This document shows positions 11,262 through 22,264 of a stretch of DNA of 64,000 nucleotides, in pieces. The notes below the pieces were generated by a model. It was not told the origin of the DNA and searched no databases. It saw only the letters and a program-made list of their open reading frames with translations. This DNA is from Hemerocallis citrina (Eukaryota; Streptophyta; Magnoliopsida; Asparagales; Asphodelaceae): positions 710,001 through 774,000 of the forward strand of contig JACEHZ010000598.1 of assembly GCA_017893485.1 (NCBI GenBank), given 5' to 3'. The position numbers and the translations under genes are program-made. Positions within the stretch are counted from its first letter, which is position 1. The number at the start of each line of letters is the position of its first letter.

Positions 11262-11810
11262 ACCGGCGCTTTTTTTGACCTTTACCGGCGGTTTTTTACG
11301 CCGGTGAAACATTCACCGGCGTTTATAAAAACGCCGGTGCAAATGCCCCCGAATCGAGCGTCGCGGAAAGATAGGCGTATTCACCGACGTTTATACTGGA
11401 CGCCGGTATATCTTCAAAATACACCGGCGGCCAGACAAACGCCGGTATATGGCAATTTCTGGGTGCCGTTCTTTCCCCAATATACATTCACCGGCGATCA
11501 CATACCGCCGGTATATATCTTTTCACCGGCGATTGTACAACCGCCGGTGAATGTGTAATATTTATCGGCGGACAGAGAACGCCGGTGTATGCATGTTTCT
11601 GAGCGCCCTTCTTTCCCTACTTACAAGCACCGGCGTGTTGTCAAACGCCGCTATAGAGTTATTCACCGGCGTTTTGTAAAATGCCGGTGTTTCTTAGGAC
11701 TGTTGCAACTTACGGGTACACCGGCGTGTGTGGAAACGCCTCTCTAACGAAATTTTCAACTAAACAATTAGATACACCGCCGTTTTATGAAACACCGGTG
11801 TATGCCCGTT
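11262..11810. repeat. CACTA left subterminal repeats
   Basis: About ten pairs of CACCGGCG and CGCCGGTG lie 10-30 bp apart and form short hairpins. Such subterminal repeats bind the transposase in En/Spm-type elements. Confidence 0.85.
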
Positions 11811-12954
11811 TGTTTTTCCTGCTGCAGTTTTCCATTCGATTTCAATTCACAATTTCATTTAAAAAAACCTGTAAACTAATTTACAACTGATTCAACCAAT
11901 TTCAGGGATATTAATGCGCAAATCACAACCAAACACAAGAATTAAAGATAATAAAGTTTCATACGTGTTATATCATCGTCCAAATCCACCGCAAAATTAA
12001 CACAGTGTCATAATTAAAAAATACAAATACAGTAACGAACGTCCCAAATATCCCAACAAAAACTTAAAACAATAATACAAGACATAACAACAGCAAGGAG
12101 GACATAACAACAGCAAGGATAGGCCGACCACAGATTCATACCCTTCGAGTAGCTTCAGTTCTGATCATCAGAATTTCCTTCATCTTGGAAACCGCTCTAT
12201 GAAAAAAAAAACAATAATTTAGTTCAACAGTAGACCACAATACAGAATATACATATTTTTTAAGCTTGCAAAAAGATCTACCCAATTCATAAATTCTAAG
12301 ATCAAAGTGCCAATTGCAATTGGAATTGTTAATGATTTATAGAGAGGTAAAATAATTATATTGCAGTGCTAAAAAGCTAGTGCTTAATTTTGTTTTTGAA
12401 TATATCTAAAACAGCCAAACAAATGAAAATCGAGTATCTAACTTAAAACCTTTATATTATGCTCTGATTGGGAATATCCAGTATCTAAAACAGTAAAACA
12501 AATGAAAATCCAGTATCTAAGCATGTCTTTCGTGGATTGTTCAGACAATCCATGAAACTGTCATCGTGGAAGGAAATCAAATATAAGAAAAATAAGAAAA
12601 ATAAGAAGGAGTTCATATCAAGTGTAGTTTTAAGGAACTGTCATCGTGGAAGGAAACCAAATATAGAAGCCAGAAATGGAAACAGAAAATGGTAGAGAAT
12701 GAGGATACACCAGGCTAACATAGCGGCATTTTCCTCATCTCTCTCTCATCCCTTCTTTCCCTTCAGCACACGCACACAAAGAGACATCAGCAACAACAGC
12801 AAGAGCGACAAGAACAATAATATTAATAAATTATTATAAATGAGATGTCTCTATATGGGTTTCCAGATCTCCACTCGAGCTCTCTCTTTCTAATCATAGC
12901 CCAATTAAGAACATAGACGATGACCACTAAACAATCCAATCACAGCCCAATGAA

Positions 12955-14425
12955 AATTTCGAGTATATAAGCATATATGTTTCTCTATTAATTCTTCATC
13001 CCAACTAAACCATTGATGTTTGTGGCTACAAAAGAAGCCTGCACAAGATTTGTTCTCACCCAATTCTTGTACAGATTTGGAGGATTTTGGTATACATACA
13101 ACATCCTTAGTTGACAGTCAACCCATTTTGGTAAAAAAAATCATGCTAAGATGACAATCAGATGCATGAATTCAGCATCTTTGATAGTGAAAGAAAATGA
13201 AATTTCCAGTATACAAGCATATATGTTTCTCTATTAATTATTCATCCCAACTAAACCATTGATGTCTGTGGCTACAAAAGAATCTTGCACAAGGTTTGTT
13301 CTCACCCAATTCTTGTACAAATTAATTTGGAGGATTTTGGTATACATACATCATCCTTAGTTGACAGTGAACCCATTTTGGTAAAAAAATCATGCTAAGA
13401 TGACAATCAGATGCATGAATTTAGCTTCTTTAACAGTGAAAGAAAATGAAAATTTCCAGTATCTAAGCATATATGTTTCTCTATTAATTCTTCATCCCAA
13501 CTAAACTATTGATATTTGTGGCTACAAAAGAAGCCTGCACAAGGTTTGTTCTCACCCAATTCTTGTACAGATTTGGAGGATTTTGGTATACATACAACAT
13601 CCTTAGTTGACAGTCAACCCATTTTGGTAAAAAAATCATGCTAAGATGACAATCAGATGCATGAATTCAGCATCTTTGATAGTGAAAGAAAATAAAAATT
13701 TTCAGTATACAAGCATATATGTTTCTCTATTAATTCTTCACCCCAACTAAACCATTGATGTCTGTGGCTACAAAAGAATCTTGCACAAGGTTTGCTCTCA
13801 CCCAATTCTTGTACAAATTAATTTGGAGGATTTTGGTATACATACATCATCCTTAGTTGACAGTGAACCCATTTTGGTAAAAAAATCATGCTAAGATGGC
13901 AATCAGATGCATGAATTCAGCTTCTTTAACAGTAAAAGAAAATGAAAATTTTCGGTATCTAAGCATATATGTTTCTTTATTAATTCTTCATCCCAACTAA
14001 ATCATGATGATTGTGGCTACAAAAGAAACCTGCACAAGGTTTGTTCTCACCCACTTCTTGTATAGATTTGGAGGATTTTGGTATACATACAGTATCCTTA
14101 GTTGACAGTGAACCCATTTTGGTAAAAAAATCATGCTAAGATGGCAATCAGATGCATGAATTCAGCTTCTTTAACAGTAAAAGAAAATGAAAATTTTCGG
14201 TATCTAAGCATATATGTTTCTCTATTAATTCTTCATCCCAACTAAACCATTGATGTTTGTGGCTACAAAAGAAGCCTGCACAAGGTTTGTTCTCACCAAA
14301 TTCTTGTAAGATTTGGAGGATTTTGGTATACAGCTAGCATCCTTAGTTGACAGTGAACCCATTTTGGTAAAAAAATCATGCTAAGATGACAATCAGATGC
14401 ATGAATTCAGCATCTTTGACAGTAA
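12955..14425. repeat. ~248 bp tandem array, six units, dimeric pattern
   Basis: The marker GCATATATGTTTCT recurs at 12971, 13217, 13467, 13713, 13963 and 14208, giving spacings of 246, 250, 246, 250 and 245 bp. Units 2 and 4 share GAATCTTGCACAAGG and a 4-5 bp ATTAA insertion (CAAATTAATTTGG). Units 1, 3, 5 and 6 have GAAGCCTGC or GAAACCTGC and lack the insertion. The pattern is A-B-A-B-A-A. Confidence 0.9.
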
Positions 14426-14439
14426 AAAGGAGAGAAATC

Positions 14440-14700
14440 AAGAGAAATTACCGAAGAGATAGAGGGGGGCGACGAGCGGGGCGATGAGCGGTGGCGTAGG
14501 AGATAGAGAGAGAGCGGGGCGACGAGCGGTGGTTTTCGATCACAAATTCACCGCGAAATAGAGAGAGGGAGGAGAGAAATCGAATTGGGCTGTCGAAGAT
14601 GACGAAGGGATGGAGGCGAAGCACGCGAAATAGAGAGAGGGAGGAGGGAAAACAAAGGCGGCCAAATTGGATTTGGGAAATTAGCGAGCGAAATGTTAGG
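14440..14700 (-). other. Probable remnant 5' UTR exon of the CACTA gene
   Basis: On the minus strand this is CT-rich leader-like sequence (CTCCCTCTCTCTATTTCGCG twice) ending in CTTCGGTAATTTCTC, a good splice-donor context at about 14452. The likely partner is an acceptor TTTTTTTTCATAG on the minus strand at about 12198-12210, followed by a short open stretch ending in TGA near 12156. The tandem array would then sit in the intron. This is inference. Confidence 0.35.
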
Positions 14701-14724
14701 GTACGCGGGGATTTATCTCAGTTA

Positions 14725-14965
14725 ATTCACCGCGTTTTAAATTACAAACGCCGGTGAATGTATCTGTATATTCCCCGGCGTGTGTTATTAAAACGCCGGT
14801 GAATAATACCCTTCACCGGCATTTCTAAACAAAATGCCGGCGAATATCATGATTCACCGGCGTTTTATAGAGGCCGCCGGTGTATAACCATCCAATCTGA
14901 CGCCCCATTCATGGTCCCTCCCTACCCCGGCGCGAATGGTAAAACGCCGGGGAATATACGTCGGT
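14725..14965. repeat. CACTA right subterminal repeats
   Basis: CACCGGCG / CGCCGGTG pairs mirror those at the left end, for example around 14745-14770 and 14785-14870. Confidence 0.85.
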
Positions 14966-17900
14966 AAATCGCACATGTGTTGTAGTGCCTAATAGAATTA
15001 CCAAAGCTAAATTAAACCCAATCCTAATTGAGATCCTATCCAATCAATCCATATCAATACCCATTAAACCATCCTACTACTACTCCTAATACCCAATTAA
15101 ACCCAAATACCCATTAACCCAACTTGTATTTCTAAACCTTTATTCCCATATATATATATATATATATACTCTGTTATATCCCCCTCACAAACCCTAACCC
15201 TAACTCCTAGCACAATCCCGGCTCCATCTCTCTCCCTCTCCTTGTTTGCAGCTGCACACTCGCACACCACCAGCCCGGCCACCTCCCTCCAGGCCGATAC
15301 CCACTCACCCCGGCCTGTGTGCAAATCCGATAGCCACCAAGCCCGAGCCCCCTTTCTCCCCTTGGCCGACAACCTCCTACACCACCATATTCAAACCCTA
15401 GTTCTTTTCGTGGTGTGTTCGCTTGGCCGCAAGTGTCGCCATCTCTCTCTCCCTCTTGGGCACCTCTCGCTTTTGGAGTTTTGTTCGTGTGGAGACTTTC
15501 GCTCTAGTTGCTTGGATTTTTCGATTCGCAAATTTTCGTTCGTGGGTTTTGCTCCTTACTCTTGAATTCATCGTTCTTCATCTCCAATTTATGGCAAGTA
15601 ACTTGTACTCCAATTCATTTGTTTGATACAAGTCAAAAATACCACCTATAGTATAGTTGGGTCTACAGACGACTCTTGTTTGTGTTTTTCTTGATGAGTT
15701 TCATCTCTATTGTGAAAATTTGACCATAGATGACTCACGACACAATCTTGACATGAATTAACTTAGGATTTACCCGTTCTTGATTTTGATCATGTATGTG
15801 AGACTTGTGTAAGAATTCGTGATTTGGTTGAGACCCATGTGATATATTTGGAGTGGACATGCTAGATACCCTAAATTATGATGTTTAGACACTTGGTAGA
15901 CTCAATTCCTTGTTTGGTTGTGTTTTGAACAAGTTTTGTATGATATATGTTGAGTTGTTGTTAAAGAGAAAAATCTGTAGTTTGGCGCTGATCTGTTTTG
16001 TTTGCTGTTTTGGACTATTTTAAAGTCAGTATCTTAATTTCGGTATAAAACATGAGTTTTAGAGAATTTTGTCTGATTTCCAACCCATCTGACCTTGCTT
16101 GATTTCGTTTTCTTATGAGTGAGTTATGACTGTTTTACTACAGAGGTGTCGATCTTTTCCAGATTCTGTTTTTCGGTAATTTTGATGAAAAATCATTTTA
16201 AAGAACTATGCTACATATATTAGTTTGATCCAAAACTTTGGTCAGTATTTTTTTACCTAGTTAGGGATTGCCCAAAATTTTGGTGAATTTTATTAATGAG
16301 TTTTTTGTGTTGTTTCATGCTCGCTTATGAAATCTATACTTGCTGTATTTTGCTCGCTGATCTGTAAAGAATCCTATTTTCACTATGATTCCTTTTACTA
16401 TATGAAAAATGTTGGTGAAATATGAAAGTTAACATATTTTGTCTTTTTTATCTCCTTTTGGCGGATTTGGATTTCGTTTCACGGCTTGCGAGATACTTCA
16501 GTTTTTGTACAGCAGTGTTGGGAATTCCAGATTTTCCAAAGTATCGTTTCTTGATGTTTTCTTAATTTTGATGACTAAACTAATTTTACTGGAATATTAT
16601 GAAACTTTATATTTGATTCTAGACATATAGGGGAATACCCCAGGTTTTTCCTGAATTTATTTGAGAGGTTTTGATGCAGTTTTCCTGACTGAGAATTCGT
16701 TTTCCTGATTTCTGACTGAACATGTTTTCTGTTTTCAAATCTGTTTTGAGTTACGATGTTGTAAATTACTATATGACTTATTTATACTCGCTGGATTCAT
16801 GTGGAAGTATGTTTTCCAGATCCATCGACGGATCCAGATTTGGATGTTTGTAGTAGCGGGAATCACTGTTTTAATACAATACTGTCTTGCTGTCCTGAAT
16901 TAGAAAACTAGTTGTTTTGTCTTGTTATAAGATATCTTGTACCTGTACTTATTTATCATGCACCCTAAACCTGATAGATGTTATACCCTGTTATCCTTGC
17001 TTTGTTTTGCGACACATACATGCATGCCTGATTATAATAATAAATGACCAAGCCGGGGTTATGGAAAAGATCTAGTAGTGGAAAATGTAGAAACGTGTAC
17101 TTAGAAGAGGACCTGTGTCCTGCCTGCTTGTTACGTGTTCATGACTACATGATTCATGATCTTGTTACCTGTACCTGACTGCATGCTTCCCTATAAGAAG
17201 ATGTACTCGGAAGAGAACCACTAGGTTCTACCTGTTCCTGTTTTACCTGTTTCCTGTACCTGAGTACACTACCCTATGGACTCCACTATGAAATCTAAAA
17301 CGAAACTGTTTATTGTAGCAAACATGTAGTAAAAGCTGGGATGCATGAAGTGCTACCTAGATAGTAATACAATAAGACTTGACATGACATAATCTGATTT
17401 CCTGTACTTGATACCTGATTATCCTGTTACATGATTACCTGTTTACCTGTATACCTGTTACCTGATTATCCTGTTACCTGTTTACCTATTTACTTGACAC
17501 TTGATACATGTTACCTGTACCTGTTAGTATACCATGCTACTTGTTTCTAGTTTTTCTGATTCATGTTAGATATTATATTTCTTTTGACACACTTATACCA
17601 TGCTAGACATGTTACTTAGAATTATCTAACCCCTGTACTTGTATCCTACATTATAAGTGGCCCGTAACTTGCAATTGACGGGTACTTGTCTTTCTTTTTC
17701 CTTCTCCTGCAAATTTACTAATTGCATATTAGGATGGTCGACTGCCAGAAGGTATTAGCGAGATGATGTACTAGTGTTGGATTTTCTGCTTTATTATTAT
17801 TATTACTTGTTGCTTGAACTTGGATAAAATGTACTTGATGACTTGGATATTTATCTTGTATTTGGACGATGTGATCTAGGATATTTGACTTATTCAGAAT

Positions 17901-18127
17901 TTGATTATTTGAGATTATTATATTTGGTTTCAAGTAATTTCTGTTGGTATCTTGTTTCTATACATGCATGTCTGGTTGTATCTTTTGCTTCCGACTCTGA
18001 TCATTCCTGTGATATGTTGTAAAGATTCCTGAACAGCTTATGGATGATTAAAATCATTCGCTGGGCTTTTGTCGCGTATCCGTATTCCTTATTCTTTTTG
18101 GGAAGTGGGGCGTGACAGGATTTTTAG

Positions 18128-18140
18128 TGGTATCAGAGCC
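18128..18140 (+). promoter_or_regulatory. Tekay primer-binding site
   Basis: TGGTATCAGAGCC is an exact complement of the plant initiator-Met tRNA 3' end and lies 10 bp after the 5' LTR. Confidence 0.9.
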
Positions 18141-18287
18141 TAGGTTTGCTAATGTATTAATAGCCTAATATATTAGACAAACTTGGCTCGAACTGGAATT
18201 AGCTCAACATTTTACCAACCATGCATACATAAATGAAATTATACCAACTCTGATTCTGGATGCTAATTGTTTTTGGTTCTGTGAAGA

Positions 18288-18891
18288 CTATGGCTCGCAG
18301 AGGTCTACTTCTCAGTCGCAGGTTGATTCGATTGAGGCTATCACTACTGTGCTTGAGCAGCTGATTAATCAGCAGCAAAACCACAGTGATCTTGTGATGG
18401 CTGCTCTTGAAGCTGCCCGGGTTCTGCCTTCTGTTGTGCCTGTACAGGCAAATCTTCCGCCTCGTCCAGGAACAGTTACAGATTTTGTGAGGTTGCATCC
18501 CGATCATTTTCTGGCACTGAGATGCCTTTGGAGGCTGAACAGTGGTTGATCCGGACTGAGCGCTTGTTGTTAGCGGCTCGTGTTGCCGAGGCTGATCAGG
18601 TGGACGTGGTTTCCATCCAGCTGGTGGATCTGGCCCATATCTGGTGGATGGCCAAATCTGAGCGACTTGCGAGGCCTATTTCTTAGGCTACTTTCACTCG
18701 GGGATTCTTGGAGAAGTTCTTTCCCAGTAGTACTCAAGTTGAGATGGAACAACAATTCCTGGCCCTAAAACCGGTTAAATCATTATTCCATTTTGGATTT
18801 GTTACATAATTGTTCATGCAATGTTGTAACATGGACTTTCTTGCAACAGGGTTCCAGGTCAGTGGATGAGTATGCAGCTGAGTTTACTAGA
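18288..18891 (+). pseudogene. Tekay gag, N-terminal part
   Basis: The start of the capsid polyprotein begins at ATG 18288 (MARR). Recognisable blocks are ITTVLEQLINQQQNHSD, DFVRLHPDHF, EAEQWLIRTERLLLAA, WWMAKSERLARPIS and FLEKFFPSSTQVEMEQQF. It has a frameshift near 18300 and another near 18510, and a TAG at 18684-18686 where family members have Trp. A 76 bp intron-like segment interrupts it at 18774-18849. It stops at the Retand insertion and resumes at 34574 after the CTAGA duplication. Confidence 0.8.
18774..18849 (+). other. Putative 76 bp intron in Tekay gag
   Basis: The segment starts GTTAAATC and ends TTGCAACAG. Removing it joins FLALKP to GSRSVDEYAAEF in one frame, which matches the usual continuous Tekay gag. 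The segment is AT-rich with a T-rich 3' end, as in plant introns. Confidence 0.6.
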
Positions 18892-19493
18892 TGATATGGC
18901 TAAAAATGGGGTTAAATCAGAACCGTCCAGATTGGGAACGAATCTTGAAGCTCAGGGGTCAAACGGTAATTTCACATATAGATGGGTCCGATGCGGGCAC
19001 TGGATCTCCCCTTCACAGATCCAATAACCCGCAAAACGGATCCACTCCAGCTGGGTATGGGTCCCGACCCAAGACAAACCCAAACCAGATAGAGGAAATC
19101 AGGGCCACTGATTTGACTAAATCAACGGGCCTGATTTGCAGTTATCCTCTCACCGGGAATCAGGGGTCAGTTTCCTAAACTAATTGTGATGATTTTACTC
19201 CTAACGGTTTCACAGGAAATCAGGTCCCTAATCAGACTCCCAGGGCGACTATAAATACCTCCTACCGACCACTGTGACCAGGTAATCACTCTTTTTCCAG
19301 CTTAAGCTCTTTCTTAATCATCACTGGTTACTGACAAGAGCGTCGGAGGGTGCGTCGCCGGAATCAACCCCGGTGTATCGCACTTCCTTGCAGGTTAGCG
19401 GCAGGAATCAGCAGGCTTTGATCCGCTATTCAGGTTTTTCCACGAACCCACAAATCTTATCTGTTTACCCCCACACCAGATCCAGCGGTAACA
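18892..19493 (+). repeat. Retand 5' LTR
   Basis: It starts TGATATGGCTAAAAATGG and ends CAGCGGTAACA. GACTATAAATACC at about 19239-19251 is a TATA box. Confidence 0.93.
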
Positions 19494-19495
19494 GA

Positions 19496-19512
19496 TTGGC
19501 GCCGTCTATGGA
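19496..19512 (+). promoter_or_regulatory. Retand primer-binding site
   Basis: TTGGCGCCGTCTATGGA lies 2 bp after the LTR. TTGGCGCCGTCTGTGG-type sites are usual in Tat-lineage elements, and this one has one change. Confidence 0.8.
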
Positions 19513-19566
19513 AAACCATACGAATAGCAGCCTCTCCCCTTCCCGTCGACTAGCTCTTCTCCAGCC

Positions 19567-21107
19567 ATGCCTCCCAGAAAGGTCAGGTCAAGGGGGTCCA
19601 ACCGTGGCCCTAACCCCGCCGATCAGCAAGAGGAAGTCTCCGTGCATCCTGCTCTGCAGCCTGAGCAACTTCCTCCCCCGGTCCAAGACCCTCTTCTGAA
19701 TCAACCCCCTAATGGTCCCACTGGTCAGAACCAGCAGAGGCAGAAACAACCTCTCCACCAGGACCATGTCTCCGTACACAATGCCTCATCGGATTCTATG
19801 GCCTCCCATAATCCCCGAGCATCCGACCTCCGCAACACCGTTCTAAATAGGCAGAAGGATGAGGACCTTCGCAACCGCCTAGATGAGAAGCGGGCCCGAG
19901 AGGGAGCCTCCCGCCAACATCAAGGTGAGCGATCTCCTCATCGTCGAGATGGTAGGAGGTCTCCGGACCGAAGAGGACGGGGGGAATCTCCCGAGCGTCG
20001 TAGGAGGATGCCACATTCCCCTGCTGGTCGGCATCATCCGAGGAACGATGAGGCACCCATCACTCGTGCCAAGTTCCAATAATTCCAGGCAACGGTGTTG
20101 CAAGCCCTCAACCTTTGCCACAACAACAATAATTCCTAAAGGGTTCCAACACCCCCACGGGTCCCAAGTCCTCGCCACCGATCCATAAGTCCTCCCCCGG
20201 CTCCTAGTCACCAGCAACACCCTCATAGTCCTCGCCGATCCCAGGACTATCGACGCCGTAGTCCCCGCTCCCCTTCCTATGAAGACGAGTCCAGGGGATC
20301 GTTTGACTACCACCGGAGGGACGATGCCCTCTACCGTCGTCTCCACGAGATGGAGAGGCGCATCGGTCGAATGGACAAAGAAGAGGAGTCGAGAGGAGGA
20401 ACCGTCCGCCCCAGCAGACCCCCCTTCTCTCGGACTATCATGGAGGCTCCCATCCCGAGGGGTTTCAAGCCTCCGCAGTTTGAAACGTACTCAGGGGAGT
20501 CAGATCCTGTTGATCATGTCGAGAGCTTCAAGACCTTGATGCTAATCCACCAAGCTTCCGACGCCATGCTTTGCAAAACCTTCCCCGCCACTCTCAAGGG
20601 TTCGGCGTGGGAATGGTACTCCCGGCTCGCTCCCTCTTCCATCTTCTCTTTTGAGCAGTTCAAAACGCTCTTCATAACACACTTTGTGAGCAGCAGACGA
20701 ACTGAGAAGACTAGCCTCTCTCTACTCCACCTCCGACAGGAGAGGGGAGAGAAGTTGAGGGACTATGTGAGGAGATTTACTGCGGAGGTCCGGTCCATCA
20801 CCTCCCTCGACCAGTCTGTGGCGACCGTCGCATTCCAGTCCAACGTCCTCAACTCTAACCTTCGGTCGTCCCTCGCCAAGAAGCCCCGCACAACTTTGCC
20901 GACCTTCTCCTTAGATGCGAGAAGTATATTCGGGCTGAGGAAGCCGAGTGCTTCCCGGGCTTCAGAGCATCCGCTGTCAGGTCGAAGAGAAAGACAACGG
21001 AAGAGGAAGGGGCCAAGAAGCTACAGAAGGATAATAGCGGTCAGCGCCGTCCTCCTCCCAGGTTCAAGAAATTTACCCCTCTCACTACCAACGTCTCCAC
21101 CATCCTG
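19567..21107 (+). pseudogene. Retand gag
   Basis: ATG 19567 opens a frame with a proline- and arginine-rich N-terminus, including Arg/Ser/Pro repeats around 19920-20010. In-frame TAA codons at 20080 and 20137 break it, after which the same frame resumes and carries the capsid domain: FKPPQFETYSGESDPVDHV, WEWYSRLAPSSIFSFEQF, SLLHLRQERGEKLRDYVRRF. A frameshift near 20890 moves the tail into another frame, where KYIRAEE follows. Gag would form the virus-like particle. The decay means the copy cannot make it. Confidence 0.85.
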
Positions 21108-22264
21108 ATGGAAGTCGAGAAGGAGGGAGTTATACCTCCCGCTCTGAGGATGAACACCCCGGCCAAGAGGAGGAACAAGGAGAAGTGGTGTCGTTACCAC
21201 CGGGATCATGGCCACGACACCAACGATTGCCGGGCGCTGAAGAACGAAATAGAGGCCCTCATCCAGAGGGGGCAGTTGGCTAAGTTTGTGAAGGCAAATG
21301 ATCGGGGAGATCGCACCACTCCTCCACCTCGGGGGGCTAACAAGCGCTCCGAGCGACGAGATGAAACCCCCGAGTTCGAGGAAGAACGTGTTCTGCACCT
21401 CATCCATGGGGGCCCAATGGGGGGCTCTTCCAACTCCTCTCGGAAGGCCTTCGTCCGAGAAGTCAACTCAGTTCACAGCGCCCCTCCCCCCAAAGGCCTC
21501 GGCGTCCCAGTAACTTTCTCTGATGAAGACCTCGAGGGGGTCCAGACTCCCCACTGCGACGCACTTGTTATCGACCTCCGCATGGCGAACTTCAAAGTGC
21601 AGAGGGTCCTGGTAGACAACGGGAGCTCTGTGAACATCCTCTTCCTCTCGGCCTTCCGAGGGCTGCAACTATCCCGGGATCGCCTCAAACCGGCCGGCTA
21701 CACACTCCACGGGTTCACGGGTTACCAGTAACGGTCGAAGGGGTTATCACCCTGGACGTAACTGGTGGGAAGACCCCTACTACCCGGACAGAGCTGATGG
21801 ACTTTATGGTCGTCGATGTCCTGGCTGCATACAATGTCATCTTGGGCCGACCTGGCCTAGCTGCCCTGGAAGCCGTTCCTTCGGCGTACCACCTCAAGAT
21901 GAAGTTCCCCACCCGGGCAGGAGTGGGAGAAGTCAGGGGCAGCCAAGAGACGGCTCGGAAGTGCTATATGACTTCCACTGGGGGTCCGGTGCTCTCCCTC
22001 GAGACTTTAGAGATCCCCGAGCCGAACGTCTGACCCACGTCCGAGCCGGCAGACGAATTGGAAGAAGTGCTCTTCTCGGACGGGGACCCGAGTCAAAAGT
22101 TCCTCATTAGCAAGTCCCTGCCGACTGCCCTATGTTCCGACTTGGTGCAGTGCATCCGGGAGAACCGCGACCTATTTGCTTGGTCCGCCGCGGACATGCC
22201 CGGGATTTCTGAGAAGCTTCTAGTGCACCGCCTCAGCGTCGAACCGGGGTGCAGACCGGTTCAG
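21108..22264 (+). pseudogene. Retand gag tail, zinc-binding box and aspartic protease
   Basis: The first part holds the Tat-type zinc-binding box CRYHRDHGHDTNDC (21189-21230). The protease follows at about 21490-21900, with the catalytic VLVDNGSSVNILF (D-N-G-S, usually DTGSS or DNGSS in this lineage) and the C-terminal YNVILGRPGL. The stretch to 22264 is the linker into reverse transcriptase (FAWSAADMPGI). There is a frameshift at about 21720 and a TGA at 22031. The solo LTR cuts it after GCRPVQ. Confidence 0.85.

Larger units (their letters stand above)
11240..14987 (-). mobile_element. CACTA (En/Spm) transposon, non-autonomous
   Basis: The 12 bp termini are perfect inverted repeats: CACTACAACACA at the left and TGTGTTGTAGTG at the right. 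They are flanked by the 3 bp duplication CCT (11237-11239 and 14988-14990). Dense subterminal motifs (CACCGGCG / CGCCGGTG) line both ends. No TnpD-type transposase is present. The internal part holds a short terminal-exon-like remnant on the minus strand near 12140-12200, a six-unit tandem array and a 5' UTR-like block near 14440-14700, suggesting an internally deleted gene read on the minus strand. Confidence 0.95.
10947..18117 (+). repeat. Tekay 5' LTR, ~3.4 kb, split by a CACTA element
   Basis: The start aligns with the 3' LTR stump (TGTAAACCCTG there, TCTAACCCCTG here). The end GGCGTGACA precedes the primer-binding site. Removing the CACTA insert and its duplicated CCT leaves about 3.42 kb. 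A TATA-like (TA)n run at about 15150-15169 is followed by CTCTGTTATATCC, a likely promoter and start region. A pyrimidine-rich leader lies at 15200-15480, and a loose ACCTGT-type repeat at 17100-17540. No credible protein is encoded. Confidence 0.7.

Noticed and set aside
12955..14425. CRISPR-like array
   Set aside because: The units are ~248 bp without short spacers, inside a CACTA transposon of a plant genome.
15185..15210. ACCCTAACCCTAAC, telomere-like
   Set aside because: Only about two units, in the transcribed leader of the Tekay LTR. Not an interstitial telomere array.
15097..15626. Several ~65-107 codon frames on both strands
   Set aside because: They are inside the Tekay LTR leader and show no recognisable domain.
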